The translations under genes were made by a program, and so were the position numbers. Shown here in pieces: positions 13,132 to 20,756 of a stretch of DNA of 46,570 bases (position 1 is the stretch's first letter; every line of letters starts with the position of its first letter). This stretch comes from a virus. The notes beneath the pieces were generated by a model. That model had not been told where the DNA came from and did no database searches. It worked only from the letters and a program-made list of their open reading frames with translations. The stretch lies in the IMG/VR virus record IMGVR_UViG_3300034121_001926, positions 1-46,570 of that record; one strand, 5' to 3'.

Positions 13132-13978
13132 GTGGGCTGATGTACTGCGTACCCATGGTGTTCAATCTGTCCCGATGGATGATAACGAGAAACGTCCCCA
13201 GATTTATACAAGTCAATGGTGGAGCGGATTTCCAGGTAGTGCTATGAACGAACTGAATCCACAGAATATTGCTGCTTTGCCGGGTCTTGTCAGCCGTTTG
13301 ATCGTGATTGATCTTGATGGGCCTGACGAGTTGATTCGGAATTACTTTGCTGCAAGGCCTGTTTTACCAGTGTCATGGCAAGTTATCACATCATCAGGTG
13401 GTCGTCATATGTGGTATCGCATGCCCGAGTACATAAAGCGTCCTATCAGCAAGTGCCGTCTATGGAAAGGCGATGGAAAGCATGAAGAAATCTTGGTACT
13501 GGGTGACCGATCTTTGGCAACATGCCCTCCGAGCCGTTATGCAAAAGGGCGACAGTACAAATGGACGGGTAGCAAGCATCCTCTTAACTCTGATCTGGCA
13601 AGATGCCCTGAGTGGTTAGTGGATGAAATCATGGCCTTGCAAGAGAGGCCAAAAGCTATCGCCGTCCCGTTAGACTCACCGACTGGTCTATTTTTCTCGA
13701 CTGGTAGTGAATTTGATCGCGGTTTTGAAGTGCATGACAAACTTGCCGTGCTTGTGCGTTATGGATTACGACTTGCGACCAACCGAGCAAACCCAAGTGG
13801 CTGGATCCCTTGTTTCCGGCCCGGCGATGATGACCGAGTGCCTAGTGCTTCGGTGCGTAGTGATGGTTCGATCCTCTGGACATCAGTGCATGGGGGCGTT
13901 GGTTTCTGGCAAGCATTGGTGCTGCTGGGAGCGTTCCTGAGCGTTGATGATGCGAAAACAGAACTCAGAAAGAGCTAA
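13106..13978 (+). CDS. Prim-Pol (archaeo-eukaryotic type) primase-polymerase
   Basis: A 290-residue bifunctional primase/polymerase-like protein. The metal site is seen in LIVIDLDGPD (about 72-81), the nucleotide-binding motif in SSGGRHMWYR (about 106-115), and the third region in EEILVLGDRSLATCPPSRY (about 136-154), ending in PPS as usual. The C-terminal 100 residues may be a primase C-terminal or helper domain. The ATG at 13106 has no clear Shine-Dalgarno sequence and lies inside the end of csrA, so translation is probably coupled. With the SF2 helicase it would form the phage's replication core; no replicative DNA polymerase gene is present. Confidence 0.85.
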   Translation: MPAKRLGGKWADVLRTHGVQSVPMDDNEKRPQIYTSQWWSGFPGSAMNELNPQNIAALPGLVSRLIVIDLDGPDELIRNYFAARPVLPVSWQVITSSGGRHMWYRMPEYIKRPISKCRLWKGDGKHEEILVLGDRSLATCPPSRYAKGRQYKWTGSKHPLNSDLARCPEWLVDEIMALQERPKAIAVPLDSPTGLFFSTGSEFDRGFEVHDKLAVLVRYGLRLATNRANPSGWIPCFRPGDDDRVPSASVRSDGSILWTSVHGGVGFWQALVLLGAFLSVDDAKTELRKS

Positions 13979-13979
13979 C

Positions 13980-14639
13980 ATGAATTTCTCAACAGGTGGT
14001 GGTGCTGGTACGCCTTACGCTGCAATCCCTCCAGGTCGTTATCTGGCAAGAATCTGTACCGTTGCATTCGTCGGCAATATCTGGAATAAGTTCCAGAACA
14101 AAGATGAGCCATCTTTGCAAATTGCTTTCGAGGTTAACCACAAAGGCCCAAGCGGTAAAAATGCTACCATCTATAAGCCTCTCAAGGCATCTATGCACGC
14201 TTCGGCATCTCTGCGACAGATGATTGAGACGATTGAGAGTCGTACCTTGTCTAACGCAGAGGCTCTGGCCTTTGATGTGACTTCGTTGGCTGGCAGGTTC
14301 GTCTGGCTGGAAATCGAAAATACGTATGCTCCCCAGTCTGATGGAACGACCAAGACCTATGACAAGGTTAAGGCTGTTTTCCCGTCAGCAGATCGCTTTC
14401 AAGAGCAACTTGCCGAGATCAAATGGGATGTGAGACGCGATGACATTCAAAAGCTGCCACAACGGTTGCAGAAGATCGTCATGACGAGCAGCGAGTGGAA
14501 AGCCAAGCATGGCAACACGACTCAACCCCAGTATGCTTTCGGCCAGCAAGTGCCTAATTCACAAGTGAATTTCGCACCAGCACCAGTGCCGCAGCCGCAA
14601 CAGTCCAACGCAGTTAACCCGAATAGCTTTGGGTTCTGA
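13980..14639 (+). CDS. Probable ssDNA-binding (OB-fold-like) protein
   Basis: A 219-residue protein between primase and helicase. The start, GTPYAAIPPGRYLARICTV, followed by LQIAFEVNHKG and alternating strands, resembles phage OB-fold ssDNA-binding or annealing proteins. The C-terminal tail is disordered, rich in Gln, Pro and Asn, and ends SFGF, like the aromatic tail tips of SSBs, but it is not acidic. The ATG at 13980 follows AGAAAGAG one base after the primase stop. Function is inferred from context and shape, and no exact family is recognised. Confidence 0.55.
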   Translation: MNFSTGGGAGTPYAAIPPGRYLARICTVAFVGNIWNKFQNKDEPSLQIAFEVNHKGPSGKNATIYKPLKASMHASASLRQMIETIESRTLSNAEALAFDVTSLAGRFVWLEIENTYAPQSDGTTKTYDKVKAVFPSADRFQEQLAEIKWDVRRDDIQKLPQRLQKIVMTSSEWKAKHGNTTQPQYAFGQQVPNSQVNFAPAPVPQPQQSNAVNPNSFGF

Positions 14640-14640
14640 C

Positions 14641-14682
14641 TTGTCAACGCAATGACCAAAGTAGTGGGGATCATTTTGATCC
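14641..14682. repeat. Intergenic GCGTTGACAA word and GGATC palindrome
   Basis: TTGTCAACGC (14641-14650, the reverse complement of GCGTTGACAA) is followed by the dispersed palindrome GGATCATTTTGATCC (14668-14682), all within the 71-bp gap before the zinc-finger gene. The pair of motifs also occurs together at 33897-33939. Confidence 0.75.
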
Positions 14683-14710
14683 TCACTCTTCAGGCACAGG
14701 AGAATGGATT

Positions 14711-15109
14711 ATGACTGGCGACGATCTGAAGAAGCTGATAGAGGACGCTGAACGCAACGCAAAGGATGTTCAACCATCATTCGTTAGATCGGACATGGTT
14801 CTGACTGGCGACATTGATTTGGCAGCATATGACCGCATTCGCACACAATTGCCCACAGAAGCACGCATGAGGCTTGCCGCAGATTACGAGCTATACCGTG
14901 AGGTCAGTGGCACCTTGGCCCAAATACGGACGATTGCTACGGCATATATCCCTGACGATGAAAAGCTCGGCCCACTTGTGACGAGACTGCTGAAGCGATT
15001 TTGCACGCCGCCGACTGAGTGGTCAGTTTGCAGCTACTGCCGTGGCACTGGAGAAAATGCTCAGGTTGCCAAGTGCATCGAGTGCAAAGGGGCGGGCTAT
15101 GTCATCTGA
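14711..15109 (+). CDS. DnaJ-type zinc-finger protein, 132 aa
   Basis: The C-terminus carries CSYCRGTG and CIECKGAG, two CxxCxGxG half-fingers like the DnaJ central domain, so one zinc site is expected. The first 100 residues are helical and acidic. ACAGGAGAATGGATT precedes the ATG. The end overlaps the start of the helicase gene by 11 bp. Phages often carry such small zinc proteins beside replication genes. An adaptor role for the helicase is plausible but inferred. Confidence 0.75.
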   Translation: MTGDDLKKLIEDAERNAKDVQPSFVRSDMVLTGDIDLAAYDRIRTQLPTEARMRLAADYELYREVSGTLAQIRTIATAYIPDDEKLGPLVTRLLKRFCTPPTEWSVCSYCRGTGENAQVAKCIECKGAGYVI

Positions 15110-16688
15110 GCTTGCCTTTGAGACTTTACACGATTCTGCCTTCACCCCGCATCACTACCAGACTAAAGCCATTGAGTCGGTGACCACCCACTTCTACGAA
15201 AAGGGCAGAAAAGCTGCAAGTCTTGTGCTGGCAACGGGCACGGGTAAAACTGTGGTCATGGCTGAACTGGTGCGAAACCTGGTGGTCACCGAGCAAGTCA
15301 ACCGCGCCTTGTTTGTAGTTCACCGCAATGAACTTGTTAAACAAGCCATAGAAACCTTTGAGCTTGCCGGATTGGCTGTTGGTCGTGAACAGGGATCCCA
15401 GCATGGCATGGCATTGTGCAACCCGAATATCATCTGCTCGACCGTTCAGTCGATGGCAGTACGTAAGGCCAAATACGACCCTCAGGATTTTGATCTGATC
15501 TTGGTCGATGAGCATCACCACTTTTCATGGGATAACAAGCAGTATCGTGGATTGGTGGAGTATTTTGACACTGCCAAGTTATTGGGGGTAACAGCCACGC
15601 CAGACAGGCCTGATGGAAAGGATATGACGCATTTTGACGAAGTCGTTTACTCGTACAACCTGTTCGATGCCATCCATGACCCGCAAGGCCCGTTTCTCAG
15701 TCCTGTTCGATTTGTCCGCTGTGATGTTGGCGTTGATCTGCGTGGGTGCCGCACTATTGGTCATAAAGGTGATTTCGACGCTGCTGAGCTTGGCAAGAGG
15801 ATTCAGCCAGCCATTGAGATCTTTGCCAACGCGATTGCCAAAGAAATAGCAGATCGTCAGAAAATCATCGTGTTCATGCCCTGCGTTGGATCAAGCACGG
15901 CGATGGCGAATGCACTGAGAGATCTTGGTTTTCGTGCTGACTGGGTTTCTGGTGATCGCAAAGAAAAAGATCAGGTGATTCAGGATTATAAAAAGGGTCG
16001 ATTGCAGATCCTTGTGAATTGCCAGCTACTTCTTGAGGGTTTTGATGACAAAGAGACTGATACCGTTGTACTTAAGCCGACGAGATCACGGGTTGCCTAT
16101 GCACAGGCAGTGGGGCGTGGAACAAGGCTATTCCCCGGAAAGAAAGATTGCTTGGTCATCGACTTCAGCCATACGTCAGATCTTGATCTGGTTGGGCCTG
16201 CAAGCCTTGCTGTGGCTGATATAGAGGATGCCAAGGCGATTGATAAGCTGGTGGATCAGGATGATGATGGCGATCTCTGGGGTGCTATTGAACGTAACGA
16301 GGAGAACAAGAAGCAACGCAGGATCTTTCACGTTCCTGTCAGCCGAATGGACTCAATGGAATATCGCCGGGTTGAAGTAAATCCTTTTCAAACCATGATC
16401 AATCTGGGTACTAACCAGACGCAACTCACATCCAATTCGTTTTCAGAACTTGCCAGCGAGCCGCAAATCAGTTTCCTAGCCAAATCAGGCATGGGTGATC
16501 TGGGCAACATATCCAAGCGTCAGGCAAGCGAATTGATCAGCAAGATTATTGATCGTCGTACAAGTGGCTTATGTTCGCTTCGGCAACTCAATTACCTCAT
16601 ATCACTCGGGGTTAAGCCGGATAAAGCGAGGCATATGTCATTTAAAGAGGCCACCGAAACCATCTCAGTTCTGCGGGTCAACTCATGA
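15099..16688 (+). CDS. Superfamily II DEAD/DEAH-type helicase
   Basis: A 529-residue helicase. The Q-motif-like PHHYQTKAI precedes Walker A ATGTGKT (about 45-51). Walker B is LVDEHHHF (about 138), motif III-like VTATPDRPDG follows, and the C-terminal RecA lobe ends in QAVGRGTRLFPGK (motif VI). The last 130 residues are extra, with FLAKSGMGDLGNISKRQASELI and LRQLNYLISLG, which look like small helical DNA-binding repeats. The ATG at 15099 has AAAGGGGCGGGCT and overlaps the zinc-finger gene. It probably unwinds DNA for replication or recombination. Confidence 0.92.
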   Translation: MSSELAFETLHDSAFTPHHYQTKAIESVTTHFYEKGRKAASLVLATGTGKTVVMAELVRNLVVTEQVNRALFVVHRNELVKQAIETFELAGLAVGREQGSQHGMALCNPNIICSTVQSMAVRKAKYDPQDFDLILVDEHHHFSWDNKQYRGLVEYFDTAKLLGVTATPDRPDGKDMTHFDEVVYSYNLFDAIHDPQGPFLSPVRFVRCDVGVDLRGCRTIGHKGDFDAAELGKRIQPAIEIFANAIAKEIADRQKIIVFMPCVGSSTAMANALRDLGFRADWVSGDRKEKDQVIQDYKKGRLQILVNCQLLLEGFDDKETDTVVLKPTRSRVAYAQAVGRGTRLFPGKKDCLVIDFSHTSDLDLVGPASLAVADIEDAKAIDKLVDQDDDGDLWGAIERNEENKKQRRIFHVPVSRMDSMEYRRVEVNPFQTMINLGTNQTQLTSNSFSELASEPQISFLAKSGMGDLGNISKRQASELISKIIDRRTSGLCSLRQLNYLISLGVKPDKARHMSFKEATETISVLRVNS

Positions 16689-16723
16689 AGGGGAATTCTA
16701 TCACTAGTCTGAAAGGGAAGAAC

Positions 16724-16930
16724 ATGTCTGAAAAGAGCAATCCTGTGGATCATCCTGAGCAGTGGATTTCACTGGCCGATGCCGCCAAGAAGTTGGGAAT
16801 TGGAACTCATACGGTCTGGAACATGAGCAAGCGGGGCTTGATCCGAAAATGGGTTGTTGGCATCCGAAAAAGCAAATATTCGCTGCCTGACGTTGAGGCA
16901 TTGATCAACAGAAACAACCCAAAGGCATGA
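16724..16930 (+). CDS. MerR-like/excisionase-type HTH protein, 68 aa
   Basis: A compact winged-helix DNA-binding protein: WISLADAAKKLGIGTHTVWN is the helix-turn-helix, followed by KRGLIRKWVVGIRKSKYSL (wing) and a last helix (PDVEALIN). This is the layout of the HTH-17/excisionase family. An in-frame ATG at 16685 overlaps the helicase stop, but GAAAGGGAAGAAC before 16724 is the better ribosome site. It could be the Xis partner of the integrase or an early regulator. Its end overlaps the next gene (ATGA). Confidence 0.78.
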   Translation: MSEKSNPVDHPEQWISLADAAKKLGIGTHTVWNMSKRGLIRKWVVGIRKSKYSLPDVEALINRNNPKA

Positions 16931-17442
16931 CAAGACCAAACTTTGTAGACACAAACGAAGATCCTGGATATCGCAAATATATGGATAAGCGAATTGCATA
17001 TGCAATGGATTGCAAGCATAAGTCTGGGGTTGTGCCTGAAGAATGGGAAATTGATGCTGCTATTCCAATCCCTTTGAAGATTCGGAACTTGATAGGCGGG
17101 ACTGATTCAGTCGCGCCTCACTTGGCTCGCTTGACCAAACGGAACATGTCGTACGGCTTATGCGGTATCAGCTATTACCGAAACAAGTGGATGGGGCGTG
17201 TTGAACTGGATCGCAAGCACTATGTAGAAACCTTTGACACTGCCGTTGAAGCTGCACAGTGGTATAACGGAATTGAGTCTGAGATGCGCAAAGATCTTGC
17301 GGTTCTGTGTTCTATTCCAGCAGCACAACTGGTTGATGAAGGTGTTATTGACTGGTCGCATGTTATCCGTATCAAGCGGGGGCGAGCCAGAGCAAGGCCA
17401 ACCATTATGCGGATTGTTGCAGAAAGGGAGGAGAATGCATGA
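16927..17442 (+). CDS. AP2-like DNA-binding domain protein
   Basis: A 171-residue protein. GLCGISYYRNKWMGRVELD followed by YVETFDTAVEAAQWYNG (about 78-115) has the three-strand-plus-helix pattern of AP2 domains, which in phages usually sit beside an HNH nuclease domain. No HNH motif is present here, so it may be an HNH-less derivative. The C-terminus is basic (RIKRGRARARPT). It starts at an ATGA overlap with the HTH gene and ends at another with the following gene. Confidence 0.7.
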   Translation: MTRPNFVDTNEDPGYRKYMDKRIAYAMDCKHKSGVVPEEWEIDAAIPIPLKIRNLIGGTDSVAPHLARLTKRNMSYGLCGISYYRNKWMGRVELDRKHYVETFDTAVEAAQWYNGIESEMRKDLAVLCSIPAAQLVDEGVIDWSHVIRIKRGRARARPTIMRIVAEREENA

Positions 17443-17816
17443 CACATGATCTATGGTGCTATTGCCACCAATGCATGGATAGAGCAGATGCTTTTGAGTG
17501 TCCTGAGTACTATTTACTACCAGGGCGTGATGAATGTCCTGCGGTGCCGATGGAGTTTTGGCAATTCTCGTCCACTTGCATCGAACCATATCTATCTCAT
17601 TCGGGGCATAACGCATGGGAAATTCACTGCCTGATTGCATTTGCCGAGCATTACTTCAGATGTGGCATCAAAGAGCATATGACAGAGCATGATAAGGAAG
17701 CGGCATTTTGGTGGACGCACGTTCCTGTTGAACCCAGTCTTGCCATGTCAGAGGCTGTCGAGTGGATATGTACAACCGTTGATGTATTGCGTAGAGCGAA
17801 AGGATGGATCGCATGA
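17439..17816 (+). CDS. Cys/His-rich hypothetical protein, 125 aa
   Basis: I do not recognise the family. The N-terminus has CYCHQCMDRADAFEC and later DEC and CIE, with many histidines, so a zinc site is probable. Tryptophan-rich helices follow (AFWWTHVPVEP, EAVEWICTTVDVLRRAKGW). AAAGGGAGGAGAATGC is a strong ribosome site. Its stop overlaps the ThyX start (ATGA, 17813-17816). Confidence 0.72.
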   Translation: MTHDLWCYCHQCMDRADAFECPEYYLLPGRDECPAVPMEFWQFSSTCIEPYLSHSGHNAWEIHCLIAFAEHYFRCGIKEHMTEHDKEAAFWWTHVPVEPSLAMSEAVEWICTTVDVLRRAKGWIA

Positions 17817-18619
17817 GATTGATCGAAGAACCGCAAGTGATTCTGGCATCTTGCAACAGTTTGATTGGGTCAACCAGTGTGTTGGAGTATACGAATCTAA
17901 ACACAGATATATACTGCTCTAACTCGGCTCTGGACAGTATCCCTGAAGTTGCCGGAAGGCTCTGTTACCAGTCGTTCAAGAATCCTCGTCCAGGTGGTCA
18001 AAAGACGTATCTCAAGAATGTACTGGAAATGGGGCATGGCTCGATCCTTGAACATTCATACGTTGGCTTTATATTTACGGGGATCAGCCGTAGCCTGACG
18101 CACGAAATGATTCGGCACAGAGCCGGGACGGCATTCTCCGAGCTATCCCAGCGTTACTATGAGCCGGAAGATGTTGGCTTTGTACTGCCGCCTCTTGCGA
18201 TTGAGGACGAGAATCAGAAGAAGTATTTTGCAGCATCGTTCCAATCAGCTTGGGATGAGTATCAGGATGCCGTAAAAGCAGGGATTCAGTACGAATCTGA
18301 GCGATGGTTGATGGCAAACCCCGGCGTGCATGCTGATAAAAAGGATCTGACATTGATCCGAAAGCGTTCGAGGGAATCAGCGCGGGCCATTTTGCCTAAT
18401 GCTACTGAAACGCACATGTTTATGACTGCAAACCTACGAGCATGGCGGCATATTATTGCCCTTCGCGGCTCGATTCATGCTGATCTTGAGATCAGACGAC
18501 TGGCAGTGGTGATTGCGGACAGGCTCAAAGAGCTTGCCCCAAATTGCATGCAGGATGTCAGCTTCATTGTGGATGCTGACGGCAGAAATTCAGTGGTAGT
18601 CAAATATCCAAAGGTGTAA
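17813..18619 (+). CDS. thyX: Flavin-dependent thymidylate synthase
   Basis: ThyX makes dTMP from dUMP using FAD, NADPH and methylene-tetrahydrofolate. It has 268 residues. The signature RHRxxxxxExSxRY appears as RHRAGTAFSELSQRYY (101-116). Other conserved parts are GHGSILEHSYVGF (about 74-86) and LRAWRHIIALRGS with LEIR near the end, as expected. The ATG at 17813 is preferred to that at 17804 because of AAAGGATGGATCGC and the overlap with the previous stop. It supplies thymidine during infection and implies a DNA-replication boost. Phages often carry ThyX when host thymidylate supply is limiting. Confidence 0.96.
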   Translation: MRLIEEPQVILASCNSLIGSTSVLEYTNLNTDIYCSNSALDSIPEVAGRLCYQSFKNPRPGGQKTYLKNVLEMGHGSILEHSYVGFIFTGISRSLTHEMIRHRAGTAFSELSQRYYEPEDVGFVLPPLAIEDENQKKYFAASFQSAWDEYQDAVKAGIQYESERWLMANPGVHADKKDLTLIRKRSRESARAILPNATETHMFMTANLRAWRHIIALRGSIHADLEIRRLAVVIADRLKELAPNCMQDVSFIVDADGRNSVVVKYPKV

Positions 18620-18622
18620 CCC

Positions 18623-18913
18623 ATGCTGGTACTTGCACGGAAGAGACATCAAGACTTGATCATACGTCATAACGGCGAATGGATTGCGACGATCACGGTC
18701 ACTAATGTTGATAAAAATGGACAAGTCAAGATAGGTTGTCTGGGCAAATCATTTGACACGATGTTTTGGCGTCGAGAAATCGACACTTTAGAAGGGGTTG
18801 CTGATGGACGAGTATCCAATAGTTCAGAATCTGGAAGAAGCAAGAGCGACGATCACAGCGATGCACAACAGGATGCTGTTGATGGAAACGGCACTGGAAC
18901 TGGCAATGCATGA
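18623..18913 (+). CDS. csrA: CsrA-family RNA-binding regulator 2 with extended tail
   Basis: A second CsrA homologue, 96 residues. MLVLARK carries the conserved L4 and R6. The core ends VKIGCLGKSFDTMFWRREID, with R of WRREI equivalent to R44. The core takes up about 58 residues. A hydrophilic Ser/Asp/Gly tail of about 38 residues follows and overlaps the next gene in another frame, so it may simply be read-through overprinting. AAAGGTGTAACCC precedes the ATG, three bases after the thyX stop. Its sequence differs greatly from the homologue at 12922, so this is not a recent duplication. Confidence 0.88.
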   Translation: MLVLARKRHQDLIIRHNGEWIATITVTNVDKNGQVKIGCLGKSFDTMFWRREIDTLEGVADGRVSNSSESGRSKSDDHSDAQQDAVDGNGTGTGNA

Positions 18914-19067
18914 TCTGAATGTGGCTCAAATCTGGGCCAGCGATATGAAAGATGTCATTTCGCCACCTGATCCTAACGAAGTAGATTTCACGTTTGAGCA
19001 ATATCTGGTGATCGCCAAAGAAGTGCTTGAGGATCAAAATGATCCTCAGAAAGAAAGGAAAGAGTGA
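18804..19067 (+). CDS. Coiled-coil-like hypothetical protein, 87 aa
   Basis: I do not recognise this protein. It is a helical product with heptad-like spacing (LEEARATITAMHNRMLLMETALELAMHDLNVAQ). The ATG at 18804 has GAAGGGGTTGCTG upstream and lies inside the end of csrA 2 in a different frame, a 110-bp overlap. Near its 3' end the coding sequence contains a perfect copy of the dispersed palindrome (19029-19047), encoding LEDQNDPQ. It belongs to the run of small early genes. Confidence 0.68.
   Translation: MDEYPIVQNLEEARATITAMHNRMLLMETALELAMHDLNVAQIWASDMKDVISPPDPNEVDFTFEQYLVIAKEVLEDQNDPQKERKE
19029..19047. repeat. Dispersed palindrome GAGGATCAAAATGATCCTC inside a gene
   Basis: A 19-bp copy with perfect arms, extended by flanking T/A to 21 bp. 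Unlike most other copies it lies within a coding sequence, 20 bp before the stop of the 87-aa gene and 24 bp before the next start. Confidence 0.85.
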
Positions 19068-19070
19068 GCC

Positions 19071-19265
19071 ATGCGTAAAGAAGCGATGATTGAACAGGGA
19101 AAGCCACCCGAGTGCAAGATGAACGAAAGGGAATGGGATCGGTATTGCATCAACATGAGCAAGCCATCTCATAAAGACTGGTGCCGTATCTGTGGTCGTG
19201 AAGTTGGCGATCACGAATATATGCGATATGGCTTTGCGGATAGCAGATGCAAGGAGTGTCGATGA
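19071..19265 (+). CDS. Small zinc-ribbon-like protein, 64 aa
   Basis: CRICGRE and CKECR near the C-terminus, with an earlier ECK and YC, give a probable C4 zinc site. A later in-frame ATG at 19086 is possible. AAAGGAAAGAGTGAGCC precedes the start at 19071. It ends with an ATGA overlap into another small zinc protein. Function unknown. Confidence 0.68.
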   Translation: MRKEAMIEQGKPPECKMNEREWDRYCINMSKPSHKDWCRICGREVGDHEYMRYGFADSRCKECR

Positions 19266-19414
19266 TTTGCCCTGAATGCCAAAAGGATTGCGTTGAGAGC
19301 GATGTTTGCCCCCAGTGCGAATCCTGTCTGATGATGTGTTGCGAATGCGAACTTCTCTGGGATCACCGGAATTATGAAGAAGAAGAAGAAGAGGAAATTG
19401 ATGACGACGAATAA
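19262..19414 (+). CDS. Tiny Cys-rich protein with poly-Glu tail, 50 aa
   Basis: The start ATGA overlaps the previous stop. The sequence has CPECQKDC, CPQCESC and CCEC, four closely spaced Cys pairs, then a run of glutamates and aspartates encoded by GAA repeats. Two zinc knuckles with an acidic tail is a likely reading. Function unknown; the composition would suit protein-protein contact rather than DNA binding. Confidence 0.65.
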   Translation: MICPECQKDCVESDVCPQCESCLMMCCECELLWDHRNYEEEEEEEIDDDE

Positions 19415-19610
19415 AGACCAAACGCTCCATAGCCTGATCGGTATCCAGCCGAGGCATCTGAGATTAATGCAATTCCATTTAAACAATTATCTCCGGCTAT
19501 TATGCGAGAATGGGGGAGAAGACGATCTCGTTACAACAGTTTCCGAATTGCGGTATCTGGATGGATTGATCAAAGGCATTATGGGAGACGACTGCAATGG
19601 ACAAGAGTAG
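19401..19610 (+). CDS. Hypothetical protein, 69 aa
   Basis: I do not recognise this protein. The ATG at 19401 is preferred over the lysine-rich upstream extension from 19374 because GAAGAGGAAATTG precedes it. The product is helical (LRLMQFHLNNYLRLLCE ... VSELRYLDGLIKGIM), acidic at the end, and overlaps both neighbours, as is usual in this operon. Confidence 0.62.
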   Translation: MTTNKDQTLHSLIGIQPRHLRLMQFHLNNYLRLLCENGGEDDLVTTVSELRYLDGLIKGIMGDDCNGQE

Positions 19611-19788
19611 GGAAATCGTATTCCACCTGGCTCGTAGATTGCTATGGGCTAAAAGAGAATTGCAACATTGCGATCAGCAGGATCACCAGCATGAACAACT
19701 CAGATTTGCTATCTGGATGCGATTTAACGAATCCCAGAACAGCTATCGTGTTGCCAAAATGGTTCTAGACGGGGTGGAGTTTGATTGA
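19597..19788 (+). CDS. Hypothetical protein, 63 aa
   Basis: I do not recognise this protein. It is a basic helical product (IVFHLARRLLWAKRELQHCDQQ). It begins 14 bp before the end of the previous gene, with GGGAGACGACTGC upstream, and ends at a TGATG overlap with the next gene. A longer frame at 19502-19768 overlaps it but lacks a ribosome site. Confidence 0.58.
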   Translation: MDKSREIVFHLARRLLWAKRELQHCDQQDHQHEQLRFAIWMRFNESQNSYRVAKMVLDGVEFD

Positions 19789-20030
19789 TGCAAGCACCTA
19801 AGCCAGGCGATAAATGCCGAAGCCCAAAAGTGATCGACGAGCATGGGAATTACAGTGGGTGCATGAAATGCGATGCCTGTGCGACTGCGATTCGGGAAAT
19901 CCTGGAACGGATTGTCAGTAAGAACAAGCATCTTCAGCATGAGAAGCGAGTCTGGGAAGATCGAATTAACCAAATCAGAGAACTGACAAGCCCTGGTATT
20001 CATGGGCCAATGTTTCACAAGGGGGAATGA
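19788..20030 (+). CDS. Cys-containing hypothetical protein, 80 aa
   Basis: I do not recognise the family. It starts at a TGATG overlap. The N-terminal half contains KCRSPK and CMKCDAC, a possible single zinc site. The C-terminal half is a charged helix (AIREILERIVSKNKHLQHEKRVWEDRINQI) that looks like a coiled coil. Confidence 0.65.
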   Translation: MQAPKPGDKCRSPKVIDEHGNYSGCMKCDACATAIREILERIVSKNKHLQHEKRVWEDRINQIRELTSPGIHGPMFHKGE

Positions 20031-20031
20031 G

Positions 20032-20598
20032 ATGAATTCGTCGCTAATTGCGGTGATAGTCGAGCAGTTTAATAAAATCGCCGAGCTTGAGTCGCAGATC
20101 TCCGGCCTAAATCAGGTTCTGGAGGCTCATGCTATCAGCGGTATAGGGGAGCTTAACCAGTACCTGATGGACAACGAAATCGGTATTGTCGGAGATATGA
20201 CTGCAAAGGCGGCTTTGGATCACATCAAAAACCTTGAGTCTCGGATCGCCAAGATAGACAAGGCTAACACAGATCTTTTGGGCCAATATTTAGAGGCTGC
20301 GGAGCGTGCCAGAGAACTGGAGATCGAGCTTAACGCCCAACCTGATGTAGTATCACCGGAGGATGCTTACCTTGGCGACTTCAGAGTGCTTAAAACAGCA
20401 ATTCAGATTGTGTTGTATGCAATGAAGCAGAAACGTACGGACTGGCAGCTAGACGAATGCAAAAAGACGATATCTATGCTCAGAAGTTTCACCGAGGACG
20501 TAAGGATGTGGAATGGATTGAGCGATCTTGAGCCATACAAATGGAGCAGTTTAGGTTCTGGAGTTGATCACTTGATTGATAGGGAGTGGAAGAAATGA
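20032..20598 (+). CDS. Coiled-coil hypothetical protein, 188 aa
   Basis: AAGGGGGAATGAG precedes the ATG. Two long heptad-patterned helices are visible (FNKIAELESQISGLNQVLEA near the start; HIKNLESRIAKIDKANTDLL to ARELEIELN in the middle). The C-terminal 80 residues are a separate helical domain with several Trp (DWQLDECKKT ... MWNGLSDLEPYKW). Function unknown. Confidence 0.72.
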   Translation: MNSSLIAVIVEQFNKIAELESQISGLNQVLEAHAISGIGELNQYLMDNEIGIVGDMTAKAALDHIKNLESRIAKIDKANTDLLGQYLEAAERARELEIELNAQPDVVSPEDAYLGDFRVLKTAIQIVLYAMKQKRTDWQLDECKKTISMLRSFTEDVRMWNGLSDLEPYKWSSLGSGVDHLIDREWKK

Positions 20599-20756
20599 GC
20601 ATGGAGCTACTAACGCCAGAAGTCGTTAACAACTGGGAACGGGTTGCAACCTATCAGATACAACACAAACGCGAAAAGATTACTATCCCCACAACACTGC
20701 TACTCGCCATGATCCACAAAATCCAGGCTAATGAGGTTAAAAATGAACATGATTGA
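20595..20756 (+). CDS. Hypothetical protein, 53 aa
   Basis: A short frame starting at an ATGA overlap with the coiled-coil gene. The product is helical and slightly basic (WERVATYQIQHKREKITIPTTLLLAMIHKIQ). It ends 14 bp inside the next gene. The coupling on both sides supports it, but no function can be given. Confidence 0.6.
   Translation: MSMELLTPEVVNNWERVATYQIQHKREKITIPTTLLLAMIHKIQANEVKNEHD

Noticed and set aside
18726-19457. Leftward 243-aa open frame
   Set aside because: Long but antisense to csrA 2 and four small coupled genes, with histidine/phenylalanine-rich composition typical of a shadow frame.
19502-19768. Rightward 88-aa open frame
   Set aside because: It overlaps two better coupled genes in other frames and lacks a ribosome site.
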